Positions 14,385 to 21,787 of a stretch of DNA of 29,630 nucleotides are shown piece by piece. Where the stretch lies: positions 1 to 29,630 of the forward strand of contig DASVGV010000095.1 in assembly GCA_036379355.1 (NCBI GenBank), read 5' to 3'. The DNA comes from CAJCIY01 sp036379355 (lineage in GTDB: Bacteria > Actinomycetota > Actinomycetes > Mycobacteriales > CAJCIY01). The notes beneath the pieces are model-generated. The model was not told the DNA's origin and did no database searches. It saw only the letters and a list, made by a program, of their open reading frames with translations. Position 1 is the first letter of the stretch, and every line of letters begins with the position of its first letter. The translations under genes and the position numbers were made by a program.

Positions 14385-15119
14385 CTAGAGATCGACGAGT
14401 CGATAAAGCTGTTTGACTTCATTGCCTGTGAGCGCCCGCGTACGTCCCGGGCCCAGCTCGCCCAGGCGCAGGGGACCGAAGCCAACCCGCACCAGCTCGA
14501 CCACGGGATGGCCGACCGCCGCGAGCAGTCGCCGCACCAACCGGTTGCGCCCCTCGTGTACCGAGAGCTCGAGCAGGGTCCGGCCCGGCGCCGATCCCAG
14601 TACCCGGACACGGTCCACCGCGGCCGGACCGTCGTCGAGCAGCACCCCCCGCCGCAGCCTGGCACGGACCGCCGAACCGACATCGCCATCGACGTCCGCG
14701 ACGTAGGTCTTGGCCACCTCGTACGAGGGGTGCATCAGGCGATGGGCCAGTTCGCCGTCGTTGGTGAGCAGCAGCAGCCCCGAGGTGTCTGCGTCGAGCC
14801 GGCCGACGTGGAACAGGCGGTGTCCGCGCGCCGCCGGGGCCACGGTCGGTCGGCCGCGCTCGTCGGACATCGCGCTCAGTACGCCGACCGGCTTGTTCAG
14901 CAGGACGTACCGGCGCGTGGTGTCGGTGACGATGCGGTCCCCGTCCACCCGCACGACGACGCTCGCCGGGTCGACCTTGACCCCTTGCCGGGTCACGGGC
15001 TGCCCGTCGACGCTCACGCGTCCCTGTTCGATCAGTGCTTCACAGTGGCGGCGCGACCCCACGCCAGCATCCGCGAGGACCCGCTGGAGGCGGACCGATG
15101 TCCCTGACGGAGTCTCCAT
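14385..15119 (-). CDS. rluB: 23S rRNA pseudouridine synthase, RluB/RsuA family
   Basis: A 244-residue enzyme with an N-terminal S4 RNA-binding domain (about 8-55: VRLQRVLADAGVGSRRHCEA) and a pseudouridine synthase domain. The catalytic motif is GRLDADTSGLLLLTNDG with the nucleophilic aspartate at D109. The conserved LNKPVGVLS and EGRNRLVRRL segments are present. RluB makes pseudouridine near the peptidyl-transferase region of 23S rRNA. It follows scpB with one base between stop and ATG, so it is translated by coupling. scpA-scpB-rluB is a standard bacterial cluster. A hairpin follows the gene. Confidence 0.95.
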   Translation of the reverse strand: METPSGTSVRLQRVLADAGVGSRRHCEALIEQGRVSVDGQPVTRQGVKVDPASVVVRVDGDRIVTDTTRRYVLLNKPVGVLSAMSDERGRPTVAPAARGHRLFHVGRLDADTSGLLLLTNDGELAHRLMHPSYEVAKTYVADVDGDVGSAVRARLRRGVLLDDGPAAVDRVRVLGSAPGRTLLELSVHEGRNRLVRRLLAAVGHPVVELVRVGFGPLRLGELGPGRTRALTGNEVKQLYRLVDL

Positions 15120-15120
15120 C

Positions 15121-15744
15121 TTAGGTAGAGAGTTGCTCGTGCATCGTGCCAGCGGTCATGAGGTCGGGAAGAAGCGGTGCCAGATCCGGGAGTTCGCTCA
15201 AGTTGGCGATGCCCAGCTTTTCCAAGAACAGGACGGTGGTGCCGTACAGGACTGCGCCGCTGGTCTCATCCGTGCCCACGTCCGCGATCAGCCCCCTGGT
15301 CGCGAGCGTGCGAAACACCGCGTCCACGTTGACGCCGCGGACCGCAGCGACCCGGGACCGGCTGACCGGCTGTTGGTAGGCGACCACAGCCAGCGTCTCG
15401 AGAGCTGCGTTCGACAAGCGCGCCGACCGGTCGCCGACAACGATGCGTTCCAGCGCCGGACGGGCCGCCGGCACCGCGTACAAGCGCCAGCCGGCTGCAG
15501 TGTCGCGCAGCGCGAAGCCGCGACGAGCCGCCCGATAGTCCTCCGCCAGCAGCTCCAGCGCGGCGATGACCGCCACGGCCTCGACACCCAGTCCATCGCA
15601 GACGTCCTCGGGCACGAGCGGTCCCTCGATAGTGACGAGCAGTGCCTCGAGCAGGGCCGGCAGGCCAAGGTCCTCGCCGACCGCGGCCGGATCGGTCTCC
15701 GCGCCCGTCGCGGCGCGATCGCGGGCTGCATCCGGCGTCGTCAT
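15121..15744 (-). CDS. scpB: Segregation and condensation protein B
   Basis: A 207-residue kleisin-associated protein of the SMC-ScpAB condensin complex. It has two winged-helix domains: LGLPALLEALLVTIEGPLVPEDVCD at the start, and the conserved LSNAALETLAVVAYQQPVSRSRV followed by VDAVFRTLATRGLIADVG. The ending TTVLFLEKLGIANLSELPDL is typical. The ATG at 15742-15744 overlaps the scpA stop by four bases (ATGA); a longer upstream start lies inside scpA and is rejected. Confidence 0.95.
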   Translation of the reverse strand: MTTPDAARDRAATGAETDPAAVGEDLGLPALLEALLVTIEGPLVPEDVCDGLGVEAVAVIAALELLAEDYRAARRGFALRDTAAGWRLYAVPAARPALERIVVGDRSARLSNAALETLAVVAYQQPVSRSRVAAVRGVNVDAVFRTLATRGLIADVGTDETSGAVLYGTTVLFLEKLGIANLSELPDLAPLLPDLMTAGTMHEQLST

Positions 15745-16541
15745 GTGCTGGCCTCGCCCGGTACCACGGCCGCCTCGCCACCCGTCGGGCACCACGAAAC
15801 CTGCAGATCGCCCAGCGGCGCGATCTGCTCGAACCGAACGCGTCCCTCCCGGAAGAGCTCCAAGAGCGCGAGGAACCGGCCGACGACTTCAATGGGTTCG
15901 GAGCAGTCGTGGCACAGGCCGCGGAAGGACATCCGGCCGAGGCTGACGAGTCGTTCCGAGATGAGCGCCGCATGCTCACGGACACTGACGCGAGGCGCGT
16001 GCACGTGCTCGATGTCCACGACCTGATCGGGGCGAGAAATGCTCGCCGCCGCAGCCAGCACGGCGAGCCCGTCCGGACCCAGCGAGAGCTCGATCTCGGG
16101 GAGCAGAGCGGCCAGGTCGTCGGGGAGCCCCGCCGTCCGCGGCGTCCACCGGGCCTCCTGCGCCCACCGCTCGGCGAGCCACCCGGCCGCCTCCTTATAG
16201 GCGCGGTACTGCAGCAGCCGCGCGAACAGCAGGTCACGCGCCTCGAGGAGAGCAAGGTCGTCCTCGTCCTCCACCTCCACACCGGGCAGCAGTCGCGCGG
16301 CCTTGAGGTCCAGCAGCGTCGCCGCCACGACGAGGAAGCCGGTGGCCTGGTCGAGGTCGAAGCTCCCAGCCGAACGCACGAAAGCGACGAACTCGTCGGT
16401 GACCTGCGCCAGGGCCACGTCGGTCACGTCGAGGCGATGCTTACTGATCAGCCCGAGGAGGACGTCGAAGGGCCCGGCGTACACGTCGAGATGGACGTGA
16501 AAGTCCGACTGCGCCGGCTCGGCGGCCGTGGCTACGGACAC
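15741..16541 (-). CDS. scpA: Segregation and condensation protein A (kleisin)
   Basis: A 266-residue kleisin that bridges SMC heads and binds ScpB. The N-terminal SMC-binding motif FHVHLDVYAGPFDVLLGLI (14-32) is diagnostic, followed by RLDVTDVALAQVTDEFV and ATGFLVVAATLLDLKAARLLP. The C-terminal winged helix (EVVGRFLALLELFREGRVRF) is present. The start is GTG at 16539-16541, without a strong ribosome site. No smc gene is in the window. The M50-like gene is 52 bp upstream. Confidence 0.95.
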   Translation of the reverse strand: MSVATAAEPAQSDFHVHLDVYAGPFDVLLGLISKHRLDVTDVALAQVTDEFVAFVRSAGSFDLDQATGFLVVAATLLDLKAARLLPGVEVEDEDDLALLEARDLLFARLLQYRAYKEAAGWLAERWAQEARWTPRTAGLPDDLAALLPEIELSLGPDGLAVLAAAASISRPDQVVDIEHVHAPRVSVREHAALISERLVSLGRMSFRGLCHDCSEPIEVVGRFLALLELFREGRVRFEQIAPLGDLQVSWCPTGGEAAVVPGEAST

Positions 16542-16593
16542 AACGAGGGACGCTAGCAGCGTGCGACCGCCCCTCTCCCCCGGCGGAACGGTG

Positions 16594-17256
16594 TCAGCCG
16601 AATATCCGGGTTCCCGGCAGCAAGGCGTCGAGGTGCCGCAGCAGCGGAGGCTCGAGCTGACCGACCACGTCGGGGAGGCCGCTGAACAGAAGGGGCAGCA
16701 ACAAGACCGCGAACGCGATGATCGTGCCGATCGACTCCTCCTCGAGCGCCAGCCGGGCCCGCGACCACCCCGGAGACGTCGGCGCCCACATCCACAGGGC
16801 CCGCCCCAGAGCCAGCGGCGGGAACGGTAGACATGACATAACGGTCAGGCCGCCGATCGAGATCGTGAACGCTCGAGCGACCTGGTACGCGAAGGCCGAC
16901 GAACCGGGCGTGGGAAGAGCCGCCTGCGTCACGGCGACCCCCGCCAAGCTGACGAGCACGAGGAAGACGGGCCCGGCCAGGAGGATGGCGACGGCCCGAG
17001 TGCGAGAGCGCCGAAAGTGCGTCGCCACCGGGACCTTCGAGGGAATCCCCCAGGCCCCCACGGTCAACGCCGCCGCGACCACCCCGAGCGGTTCGAGCTG
17101 ACGCCAGCGCGGCCGCCCGAAGCCCGCACGCTCCGCGGTCCGGTCACCAAGAGCGCGCGCGGTCCAGGCTTGCGCGAGGTTGTGCCCGAACAGTCCGACG
17201 AGGACGGCGATCACGAGTCCGAGCAGCAGGTCGGGATGGGCAAGTTCGCGCAGCAT
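16594..17256 (-). CDS. M50 site-2-protease-like membrane protein lacking catalytic residues
   Basis: A 220-residue protein with about five membrane segments (for example 9-23, 57-70, 88-110, 175-195). The layout follows small M50/site-2 proteases: a first helix with a His motif, then LGDRTAERAG, an AGP-type segment (LLAGPVFLVLVSLAG), then LPFPPLALGR. In the active family these are HExxH and LPxPPLDGGR. Here they read HNLAQ (25-29) and SCLPFPPLALGR (140-151), so the catalytic Glu, the second zinc His and the later Asp are absent. It should be non-proteolytic. Its position between the parA/RHH pair and scpA suggests a membrane-linked role, but the function is unknown. Confidence 0.75.
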   Translation of the reverse strand: MLRELAHPDLLLGLVIAVLVGLFGHNLAQAWTARALGDRTAERAGFGRPRWRQLEPLGVVAAALTVGAWGIPSKVPVATHFRRSRTRAVAILLAGPVFLVLVSLAGVAVTQAALPTPGSSAFAYQVARAFTISIGGLTVMSCLPFPPLALGRALWMWAPTSPGWSRARLALEEESIGTIIAFAVLLLPLLFSGLPDVVGQLEPPLLRHLDALLPGTRIFG

Positions 17257-17274
17257 GCCGACTCAGCGCCCCGC

Positions 17275-17295
17275 GACGGCCCGCGGCGGGCCGTC
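17275..17295 (-). other. Strong hairpin between RHH-like gene and M50-like gene
   Basis: GACGGCCC and GGGCCGTC form a perfect 8-bp stem with a five-base loop, in the 89-bp gap, about 20 bases upstream of the M50-like start. There is no T-run. It could terminate or attenuate read-through, or protect a processed mRNA end. Confidence 0.4.
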
Positions 17296-17345
17296 CACCG
17301 CTCGCGACAGACCCGGCGCGCGACTGTCGGGGGTGGTGAGCCCGG

Positions 17346-17750
17346 TCAGCGCGCACCGAGCCGACGTACGAGGATGCTGTCCGCCTGTTTGGCGTCCAGA
17401 TCCGCCAACACGACCGCCAGCGCCTCGCGCACGATGCGGCCGCGGTCGACGGCGATGCCGTGCTCGGCGCGCAGCGACAGCCGGGCCTGCTCGAGGTCGA
17501 CGAGCTCGGCCGCCGAGACGTAGACCGTGATCTTCTCGTCGTGTCGCTCACGGCCCGACGTCGCGCCGGTGGAGCCGCGCTGCCCCGGACCGCGGCCGCG
17601 GCGACTACTGCGACCGCTCTGGTCGGACGCAGCGGCTGCGTCGGCCTGCTCGGTCGGCGGTGGACTCGAGCGGTCGTCGCCGGCGGCTGCGGCCGGAGCC
17701 GTGGCCCGGAACAGCTCGTCGGCGCCGGGGAGGGTCACGCGTGGGCTCAC
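17346..17750 (-). CDS. Small protein with RHH-like C-terminal domain, partner of ParA
   Basis: A 134-residue protein. The first 70 residues are disordered, Ala/Pro/Ser-rich, with a basic stretch (RSSRRGRGPGQRG). The C-terminal 65 residues start with DEKITVYVSAAELVDLEQAR and continue to DRGRIVREALAVVLADLDAK. A beta-strand followed by two helices of this kind resembles ribbon-helix-helix DNA-binding proteins. Its GTG start overlaps the parA stop by four bases (GTGA), so it is made together with ParA, and such small proteins often serve as the DNA-binding partner of ParA. The RHH assignment and the partnership are inference. Confidence 0.7.
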   Translation of the reverse strand: MSPRVTLPGADELFRATAPAAAAGDDRSSPPPTEQADAAAASDQSGRSSRRGRGPGQRGSTGATSGRERHDEKITVYVSAAELVDLEQARLSLRAEHGIAVDRGRIVREALAVVLADLDAKQADSILVRRLGAR

Positions 17751-18793
17751 GGGGCGAGCACCTCCAGCGCCAGCTCCCGGTAGGCGCGGGCGCCGGGCGA
17801 CGAGGGCGCGTAGTCGATGATCGGGCGCCCAGCCACCGTCGTCTCCGGGAAGCGCACGGTCCGGTTGATCACGGTGTCGAAGACGGCATCTCCGAACACC
17901 TCCACCACGCGGGCGAGAACTTCTCGGCTGTGCAACGTACGTGCGTCGTACATCGTCGCCAGCACTCCCTCGACTTCAAGCTGAGGGTTAAGCCTCTGGC
18001 GCACCTTGTCTATGGTTTGCATCAACAGTGCGACTCCGCGTAGGGCAAAGTACTCGCACTCCAACGGGATGATCACCGCGTGGGCCGCCGTCAGCGCATT
18101 TACCGTCAGCAGGCCGAGGGACGGCTGGCAGTCGATGAGGACGATGTCGTAGTCGGGACGAACCTGCTGCAGGGTCCGGGCAAGGGTCTGTTCGCGGGCG
18201 ACCTCGTTCACCAGCTGGACTTCGGCGGCGCTGAGATCGATGTTGCTCGGAAGGAGGTCCATGCCGGCCACGGCGGTCTTCAGCAGGACCTCGTCGATGG
18301 CCAGCCCCGGTTCCATCAGCAGGTCGTAGACCGTGCGGTCGAGCTGTCCAGGATTCACGCCCAGCCCCACCGACAGTGCGCCCTGGGGATCGAAGTCCAC
18401 CAGCAGCACGCGCCGCCCGTGCTCGGCCAACGCGGCCCCCAGGTTGATGGTGCTCGTCGTCTTGCCCACGCCGCCCTTCTGGTTGCACAGGGCAATGACG
18501 CGAGCCGGCCCGTGCTCGTACAACGGCGCAGGCGTCGGGAACTGCCGGCGAGGCCGCCCCGTCGGCCCGAGCTCGGGCGTCGGCGGCACCGGTTCCGCCG
18601 ACGCCGTCAGCAGCCGGGACTGTTCCGCAGCCGCGCCAGGCGTGGAATCGGCCGGACCCGCCGGGGGGGCTACGGGCGGTGGTGGCGACATAACGTCCGT
18701 GCGTTCCGGGACCGAGTGGGCCGGCGCCGCGGACGGCTCGGGCGAGGGGCGATGTTCCGAGGACGCGGGCGGCCAGCTGGGATTTATCGACAT
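17747..18793 (-). CDS. parA: ParA-family ATPase
   Basis: A 348-residue ParA/MinD-type ATPase. The first ~95 residues are a Pro/Ala-rich disordered extension. The ATPase domain starts at ARVIALCNQKGGVGKTTSTI with the deviant Walker A (K105 and K111), and continues VDFDPQGALSVGLG (D133) and IVLIDCQPSLGLLTVNAL. It is related to Rv1708, the ParA-like gene near scpAB, and not to the origin-proximal parAB pair; no parB is nearby. It likely uses ATP-dependent dimerisation on DNA to position a cargo. The ATG is preceded by AGAGGA at a slightly long spacing. It is followed directly by the RHH-like gene. Confidence 0.92.
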   Translation of the reverse strand: MSINPSWPPASSEHRPSPEPSAAPAHSVPERTDVMSPPPPVAPPAGPADSTPGAAAEQSRLLTASAEPVPPTPELGPTGRPRRQFPTPAPLYEHGPARVIALCNQKGGVGKTTSTINLGAALAEHGRRVLLVDFDPQGALSVGLGVNPGQLDRTVYDLLMEPGLAIDEVLLKTAVAGMDLLPSNIDLSAAEVQLVNEVAREQTLARTLQQVRPDYDIVLIDCQPSLGLLTVNALTAAHAVIIPLECEYFALRGVALLMQTIDKVRQRLNPQLEVEGVLATMYDARTLHSREVLARVVEVFGDAVFDTVINRTVRFPETTVAGRPIIDYAPSSPGARAYRELALEVLAP

Positions 18794-18862
18794 GGCTACG
18801 AGTCCTCTTACCTCTCAGGGGATCTGTCTGGTCGGATCTACATCGGGAAGGCGACAGGGCGC

Positions 18863-18892
18863 AGAGTAGGCCCGGTTGAGCCGGGATGTCGA
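18863..18892 (-). promoter_or_regulatory. Candidate parA promoter with a dyad in the spacer
   Basis: On the minus strand TCGACA (18887-18892) and TACTCT (18863-18868) are separated by 18 bases. The inverted repeat CCCGG-N5-CCGGG (18871-18885) fills the spacer. This lies in the 189-bp xerD-parA gap, about 70 bases upstream of the parA start. The dyad could be an operator. Confidence 0.45.
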
Positions 18893-18982
18893 CCCGGCCT
18901 CGTCGCACCGGCAGACCGAACCGGCAGGATCCAGCGGGCCAGGGCTACCCGCCGGACGCGACCGGCCAGGTCGTCGGCGTCG

Positions 18983-19933
18983 TCACGACGAGAAGGCGCG
19001 GGGGTGCGCGCTGGCGTAGACCTCTCGCAGTCGCTCCGCGGTCACCAACGTGTAGATCTGTGTCGTCGTGACCGACGCGTGCCCGAGCAGTTCCTGCACC
19101 ACCCGCACGTCCGCGCCGCCGTCGAGCAGATGTGTCGCGTACGAGTGTCGCAGCACGTGCGGGGAGATGGTGCGCTCGATGCCGGCCTTCTCGGCGGTAC
19201 GGCGCAGCACCGTCCACGCACTCTGTCGCGACAAGCGCCCGCCGCGACTGTTCAGGAACAGGGCCGGGCTCCCCCCACGCACGAGGGACGGCCGGCCGGC
19301 GGTGAGGTAGTCCGCCACGGCACGGACCGCGGCCGATCCGACGGGTACGACCCGGTCCCTGCCGCCCTTGCCATGCAGCCGGAGGGATGCGTCGACGTCG
19401 ACGTGTCCGCGCACGTCGTCCACGTCCAGCGCGACCGCCTCCGAGATGCGCGCGCCGGTGGCGTACAGCAGCTCGAGCAGGGCGCGATCGCGGCGCGCGA
19501 GCGGCGTGCCGTCGAACCCAGCCGCCTCGATGAGCGCCTCCACCGCGTCGACGGGGAGCGCCTTGGGCAGCCGTCGGGCCGGGGCGGGGGGTTTGAGCTC
19601 CCGGCTCACGTCGACGGCCACCAGGCCCTCGGCGACGGCGAACCGGTGCAGGCCGCGCACCGTGACGATCGCACGGGCGGCGCTCGCGGTCGCTAGCGGT
19701 GGGTGGTCGGCATCCCCACCCTGCAGGCGGGACGCGTACGCGAGCAGATCGGCCGGCTGCACCGACGCAAGGTCCGTACGGCCGCGCTCGGCCAGGAAGG
19801 CTGCGTAGCGGCGCACGTCCCGGCGGTAGGCAGCCAGCGAGTTGGCGGCCAGGCCGCGTTCGACCGCGAGGTGGTCGAGCCACCGCCGGACGACCCGGTC
19901 GACATCAGGCCCGGACACCGCCGCAGATGTCAC
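18983..19933 (-). CDS. xerD: Tyrosine recombinase XerD
   Basis: A 316-residue site-specific recombinase. An N-terminal SAM-like core-binding domain (about 10-105) precedes the catalytic domain. All active-site residues are visible: R162 (GARISEA), K189 (LHGKGGRDR), H259 and R262 (HVLRHSYATHLL), H285 (LLGHASV) and the nucleophile Y294 (TTQIYT). XerC/D resolve chromosome dimers at dif, in keeping with the ParA/ScpAB neighbours. The GTG start at 19931-19933 overlaps the ald stop by four bases. The nudix-ald-xerD order resembles that around Rv1700-Rv1701. No dif-like site was recognised here. Confidence 0.95.
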   Translation of the reverse strand: MTSAAVSGPDVDRVVRRWLDHLAVERGLAANSLAAYRRDVRRYAAFLAERGRTDLASVQPADLLAYASRLQGGDADHPPLATASAARAIVTVRGLHRFAVAEGLVAVDVSRELKPPAPARRLPKALPVDAVEALIEAAGFDGTPLARRDRALLELLYATGARISEAVALDVDDVRGHVDVDASLRLHGKGGRDRVVPVGSAAVRAVADYLTAGRPSLVRGGSPALFLNSRGGRLSRQSAWTVLRRTAEKAGIERTISPHVLRHSYATHLLDGGADVRVVQELLGHASVTTTQIYTLVTAERLREVYASAHPRAFSS

Positions 19934-21054
19934 CCCCCGAGCACCGCGGTGAGCGGCTGCTGGGGCAGTCCGTGGGCCGCCGCAACCGGCGCGGACACGA
20001 GGTGCCCGTCGACGACGTTGACGCCCAGCGCGAGCGCGGCGTCGTCCGCAACGGCCGCGTCCAGACCGCGGTCGGCGATCTCGAGGATGTAGGGCAAGGT
20101 CACGTTCGTGAGGGCATAGGTCGACGTGTGCGGGACGGCACCGGGCATGTTCGCGACGCAGTAGAAGAGCGAACCCTCGACGGGGAACGTCGGATCCGAG
20201 TGAGTGGTCGGCCGGGTCGCCTCGAAGCACCCACCTTGGTCGACCGAGATGTCGACCAGCACGCTTCCCGGCTTCATGCGAGCGACCAGGTCGTTGCTCA
20301 CCAGCTTCGGGGCGCGGGCGCCGGCGACGAGCACCGCGCCGATGACCAGGTCGGCGTCCTCGCAGGCGCGTTCGATCTCGTACGTGTTGGAGGCGATCGT
20401 CTGCAGATGTCCCTGATAGATGCGGTCGGCCGCCCGGAGCTTGTCGATGTTGCGGTCAAGCAGCAGCACCTCCGCCTGCATGCCCAGGGCGATCGCGGCC
20501 GCGTTCATCCCGGACACTCCCGCTCCGAGCACGACGACCTTCGCGGCGTACACGCCGGACACCCCGCCCATGAGCACCCCGCGCCCGCCACTGGCCCGTT
20601 CGAGGCAGTGGGCTCCGACCTGCGGGGCCATCCGCCCGGCCACCTCGCTCATGGGAGCCAGCAAGGGCAGCGCCCCGTCCGGCGTCTGCACGGTCTCGTA
20701 CGCGACGGCCCGGTTCCCGGCGGCCAGCAACGCCTCGGTGCAGGCCCGCGACGCGGCGAGGTGCAGGTAGGTGAACAGGACCTGGTGGGGATGGGCCGAC
20801 AGCAGGGGGTACTCGTGCTCGACGGGCTCCTTCACCTTGAGCACCAGATCGCTGTCCGCCCACAGATCCTCCGCCGAGGGGACGAGGCGAGCGCCGGCGG
20901 TGGCGAAGTCCTCGTCGGGTATGGCTGAACCGAGTCCCGCCCCGGCCTGCACGAGAACGGCATGCCCACGACGGGCGAGCTCGTGGACGCCGGCCGGGGT
21001 CATGGCCACGCGGAACTCGCTGTCCTTGACTTCGGCGGGGATTCCGACCTGCAT
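19930..21054 (-). CDS. ald: Alanine dehydrogenase
   Basis: A 374-residue NAD-dependent enzyme interconverting L-alanine and pyruvate plus ammonia. It shows the family start MQVGIPAEVKDSEFRVAMTP, substrate residues K75 (LKVKEPVE) and H98 (TYLHLAAS), the NAD site VVVLGAGVSGMNAA, and the catalytic aspartate in VDISVDQGGCFE (about D272). Length is normal (about 370). The ATG follows GAAGGGACAGCGCC. Its stop overlaps xerD, which it precedes in the same transcript. The 145-bp gap upstream holds a possible -10 box and a short imperfect repeat. Confidence 0.96.
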   Translation of the reverse strand: MQVGIPAEVKDSEFRVAMTPAGVHELARRGHAVLVQAGAGLGSAIPDEDFATAGARLVPSAEDLWADSDLVLKVKEPVEHEYPLLSAHPHQVLFTYLHLAASRACTEALLAAGNRAVAYETVQTPDGALPLLAPMSEVAGRMAPQVGAHCLERASGGRGVLMGGVSGVYAAKVVVLGAGVSGMNAAAIALGMQAEVLLLDRNIDKLRAADRIYQGHLQTIASNTYEIERACEDADLVIGAVLVAGARAPKLVSNDLVARMKPGSVLVDISVDQGGCFEATRPTTHSDPTFPVEGSLFYCVANMPGAVPHTSTYALTNVTLPYILEIADRGLDAAVADDAALALGVNVVDGHLVSAPVAAAHGLPQQPLTAVLGG

Positions 21055-21110
21055 GGCGCTGTCCCTTCGGTGTGCGCCGGGTCGGGGCCCGCGGGTGGCG
21101 GGGACGCCGG

Positions 21111-21168
21111 CCAGGAGCGATGACGACGCCGGGTCGCGGCGCCAGGAGCCGGACGCCGGGTGGCGGCG
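21111..21168. repeat. Imperfect tandem repeat upstream of ald
   Basis: Two units begin CCAGGAGC and end GACGCCGGGT-(C/G)GCGGCG-like, of 31 and 27 bases, side by side in the ald leader. They differ by a short insertion and one substitution. They may be chance low-complexity GC-rich sequence. Confidence 0.35.
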
Positions 21169-21180
21169 TCGAGCGCGCCG

Positions 21181-21186
21181 AGTCTA
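21181..21186 (-). promoter_or_regulatory. Candidate -10 box (TAGACT) upstream of ald
   Basis: TAGACT fits TANNNT and lies between the nudix stop and the repeat, giving an ald leader of about 120 bases. No -35 box is recognisable. Confidence 0.25.
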
Positions 21187-21199
21187 AGACCGGCGAGGT

Positions 21200-21787
21200 C
21201 TAGCGGTCCGGCCGATCGGGCCAGGGCGCATCCGGCGGACGTACCTCGGCATGGCCCGCGACGACGCGGGCGGCGGCGAGGATGCCCACGCAGGCCATTG
21301 CGTTGCGAATCTCGCCGGACAGAACCTGCCGAGCGGCGTCGGCCAGCGGTACCCAGCGCAGGTCCAGGTCGACCTCCTCGTTCTCGGCCGGTGGGCGCGG
21401 GACCGAGCGCAAGCGCCGTGCCAGGAAGATCCGGGTGGCTTCGTCGGTCATGCCGGGCGAGCTGAGGGTGTCGGCGAGGACGGACCAGTCGTCCGCGGTC
21501 AGTCCGGCCTCCTCCATCAGCTCGCGTGCGGCCGTGATCCGCGCCGTCTCGCCGGCCACGTCCAGCAGACCGGCGGGCAACTCCCACAGGCGGGCGCCCA
21601 CTGGTTGGCGCCACTGTTCGACGAGCGCGACGCGATCCTCGTCGTCGAGCGCGACCACACCGACCGCTCCCGGATGGGCGACGACGTCGCGACGGACGAC
21701 GCTACCGGACGGCAGCCGTACCTCATCGGTGCGGACGGTGATCACTGCGCCCCGGAACCGCTCGACCGACGACAGGCGTTCGGTCAC
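21200..21787 (-). CDS. Nudix hydrolase, ADP-ribose pyrophosphatase type (Rv1700-like)
   Basis: A 195-residue Nudix enzyme. The Nudix box is ELPAGLLDVAGE...AARELMEEAGL at about residues 69-96, with the actinobacterial form of the first loop (LPAGLLDVAGE) known from the M. tuberculosis ADP-ribose pyrophosphatase Rv1700. Flanking segments VALVEQWRQPVG and SPGMTDEATRIFLA also match that group, which hydrolyses ADP-ribose to AMP and ribose-5-phosphate and may clean up other nucleotides. The GTG start at 21785-21787 overlaps the pyrG stop by four bases, so the two are translationally coupled. Confidence 0.92.
   Translation of the reverse strand: MTERLSSVERFRGAVITVRTDEVRLPSGSVVRRDVVAHPGAVGVVALDDEDRVALVEQWRQPVGARLWELPAGLLDVAGETARITAARELMEEAGLTADDWSVLADTLSSPGMTDEATRIFLARRLRSVPRPPAENEEVDLDLRWVPLADAARQVLSGEIRNAMACVGILAAARVVAGHAEVRPPDAPWPDRPDR

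Noticed and set aside
18794..18982. dif or parS site near xerD and parA
   Set aside because: No 28-bp dif-like dyad and no TGTTTCACGTGAAACA-type sequence was found in this gap.
19934..20230. Upstream extension of XerD
   Set aside because: It lies within ald in another frame; the GTGA overlap with the ald stop gives the start.
21055..21199. Possible regulatory RNA in the ald leader
   Set aside because: Only GC-rich imperfect repeats are seen; no known riboswitch signature was recognised.
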